A DNA stretch of 64,000 bases from Acetobacter ghanensis (GTDB lineage Bacteria > Pseudomonadota > Alphaproteobacteria > Acetobacterales > Acetobacteraceae). The notes below the pieces were generated by a model. It saw only the letters and a list, made by a program, of their open reading frames with translations, had not been told where the DNA came from and searched no databases. The position numbers and the translations under genes are program-made. The DNA lies in contig NZ_LN609302.1 of assembly GCF_001499675.1 (NCBI RefSeq), positions 590,896 through 654,895 on the forward strand, read 5' to 3'. Positions 62,752 to 64,000 of the stretch are shown here, in pieces (the stretch's first letter is position 1; every line of letters begins with the position of its first letter).

Positions 62752-64000
62752 TCACAATGGCAAGTTTTTTCTAGAGGCAAACAAACTTCCCGCATCCCAA
62801 AACTCAGGATATTTCACGCTTTCTGCAACCCTTTTGAGGTTCACAATATCCACATCATCGAAATAGACAGTGCTTCCCACTGACTTGTCGTGGCTTTCAT
62901 GCCTCAAAAAGTCATCAATCCAGGATTCACGTAACCCACCTTCACCATGCTCATGAATGTTTCTGAGTTTGGTCGAGACGTTATGCCGGAATGAATGGAA
63001 CACCACGCTCTTGCCAATGCCCAGACGTGATTTGAACTTGCTGAAGTCTCTCTGGAAGTGAGCAGAACGCTTGTTGTCTTGCCCCTTAAAATCAAGGTCA
63101 TGGAACAGGTAATGACGTTTCTGGTTCGTGGCTCTCTGGGCAAGGTCCAGCAATCCGGCTTCCTGCAAGGCCGTGCAAATGGGAACAACACGTTTCCCGG
63201 CCTCTGTCTTCGCACTCCATTCTGTCCAGGGTTTGCCTTTAACGGCAGGGTGGTCCTGCACCAGAATGCAGGGAATACCTTGTATCTCCTGAATGTCCTG
63301 TGGTCTTAAACGACAGATTTCTTCCAGTCGCATCCCTGTATAAGACGCAATCCCCACAATCATGGAAGCTGCCTTGTGGCTGATGGTGCCAAACTGCCAA
63401 GGCTGGCCTGCAATAGCCTTTAAGTCGCTGTCACTCCAACGCATACGATTGGTTTTGGACTGGGTGTCGAACTGCCAGCCACCTGTGAACACGTTACGGT
63501 CCACAAGGTCACGCAGGAGGAAATGTTTCCAAAGCCCGGAAAGCTTGGTGAAATGGTTTTTGACGGATTTCCCGGAGATACGTGGCAGTTTGCGTTTCTT
63601 CGCATCTGCCACAAATTCCTGAACTGTTCGGGTGTGATTGCGCTGTTTGCCATAACTCTCCGGTAGCTGTTCCATCAGGGCTTTGAAATGCCCAACATCT
63701 GCCCCGGTATAATCCCGCATGGGTTTATCCCCACAGACCTCCAGAAAGCGTTTGAAGGTGCGTTCGTAGGATTTGACCACAGTGGATTTGACTGTGGTGT
63801 CCTTGCTTTCCAGAAAAATTTTAATCGCTTCTGAAAACAGGGGAGAAGGCTTCTCCTTGGGAGCCAGAAAGGCTTTCATGTCCTTAATCTGGCTCTGGAT
63901 ATCCGTCAGAGCCGGAAGGGTGGCCTTGGTCTTTTTCAGGTCTGTGACAGTGCGTTCCAGCAGATGCACACTTTTACCAGTCAGTGTTCTGGCTTTCTCC
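62752..64000 (-). CDS. Tyrosine recombinase/integrase, 5' end outside window
   Basis: The minus strand is open from the window edge to 62752; an internal GTG at 63969 would give 405 residues, but the frame continues upstream (EKARTLTGKSVHLLERT). A SAM-like core-binding domain (FSEAIKIFLESKDTTVKSTV to SYGKQRNHTRTVQEFV) leads to the catalytic domain. TGMRLEEICRLRPQDI has the first Arg, FHSFRHNVSTKLRN the His-x-x-Arg, and GSTVYFDDVD the Tyr. HESHDKSVG matches the last His/Trp box. It integrates mobile DNA such as a genomic island or prophage. It lies beside the restriction system; no attachment repeat was found inside the window. Confidence 0.9.
   Translation of the reverse strand, partial: EKARTLTGKSVHLLERTVTDLKKTKATLPALTDIQSQIKDMKAFLAPKEKPSPLFSEAIKIFLESKDTTVKSTVVKSYERTFKRFLEVCGDKPMRDYTGADVGHFKALMEQLPESYGKQRNHTRTVQEFVADAKKRKLPRISGKSVKNHFTKLSGLWKHFLLRDLVDRNVFTGGWQFDTQSKTNRMRWSDSDLKAIAGQPWQFGTISHKAASMIVGIASYTGMRLEEICRLRPQDIQEIQGIPCILVQDHPAVKGKPWTEWSAKTEAGKRVVPICTALQEAGLLDLAQRATNQKRHYLFHDLDFKGQDNKRSAHFQRDFSKFKSRLGIGKSVVFHSFRHNVSTKLRNIHEHGEGGLRESWIDDFLRHESHDKSVGSTVYFDDVDIVNLKRVAESVKYPEFWDAGSLFASRKNLPL

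Noticed and set aside
1..64000. CRISPR arrays, tRNA or rRNA genes
   Set aside because: No regularly spaced repeats and no cloverleaf or rRNA-like segments were noticed by eye; a dedicated scan would be needed to exclude a small RNA gene.

Overview
The window reads as a chromosomal segment of an acetic acid bacterium (Acetobacteraceae; Acetobacter, Komagataeibacter or Gluconacetobacter-like). This is inferred from gene content, not from a marker gene: a three-subunit FAD/cytochrome c sugar or sugar-acid dehydrogenase, many TAT- or Sec-exported oxidases, an IS5-family transposase of the type common in that family, an IS66 and an IS21. No rRNA, tRNA or CRISPR array was seen.

Layout. 1-2.6 kb (minus strand): 5' part of a DcaP-like porin, a cysteine-free Crp/Fnr regulator and a DedA membrane protein. 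2.9-5.9 kb: a type V autotransporter. 6.3-9.9 kb: small (TAT), large (FAD, GMC) and triheme cytochrome subunits of a membrane-bound periplasmic dehydrogenase, closed by a 13-bp-stem hairpin. 10.4-14.5 kb: an unrecognised protein, then a large c-di-GMP enzyme (GAF, GGDEF with I-site, globin-like, GAF-like, EAL). 14.8-33.1 kb: a surface-polysaccharide/lipid-modification block with two GtrA proteins, a UDP-galactopyranose-mutase-like flavoprotein, several GT-C-type membrane proteins, a HAD phosphatase, a membrane protein fused to a P-loop kinase, a class II aldolase, two nucleotidyltransferases, a GT2, a GDPD-like enzyme, a YfhO protein, a lipid kinase and an EptA-like transferase. Several of these genes are clearly more AT-rich than their surroundings.

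33.3-41.6 kb: one SF1 helicase/phospholipase-D-like gene split by two insertion sequences. The IS66 (33382-35883) has an exact 8-bp target duplication and the gene reads through in frame once it is removed. The IS21 (37251-39742) splits the gene a second time and has no visible duplication. 41.8-50.8 kb: a proline-rich lipoprotein, an L,D-transpeptidase, an alpha-2-macroglobulin without a thioester motif and PBP1C (envelope maintenance). 50.8-53.8 kb: gene and transposase remnants around a TPR-sulfotransferase.

53.6-59.6 kb: the most interesting block. Two decayed copies of the same IS5-family 3' end in opposite orientation (about 210 bp each) flank a TonB-dependent receptor, a TAT-exported FAD amine/amino-acid oxidase, a periplasmic monoheme cytochrome c and an exported RidA imine deaminase. 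A coherent inference is uptake, oxidation to an imine, electron transfer to cytochrome c and imine hydrolysis, all outside the cytoplasm. A perfect 28-bp dyad lies upstream of the receptor. 60-64 kb: small accessory genes, a BglII/BstYI-like restriction enzyme, a convergent MT-A70 methyltransferase and a tyrosine integrase running off the window, which looks like an island edge.

Four genes (near 15.33, 26.83, 28.06 and 56.88 kb) are each broken by a single-base shift at a homopolymer. This points to sequencing error, or less likely to phase variation.
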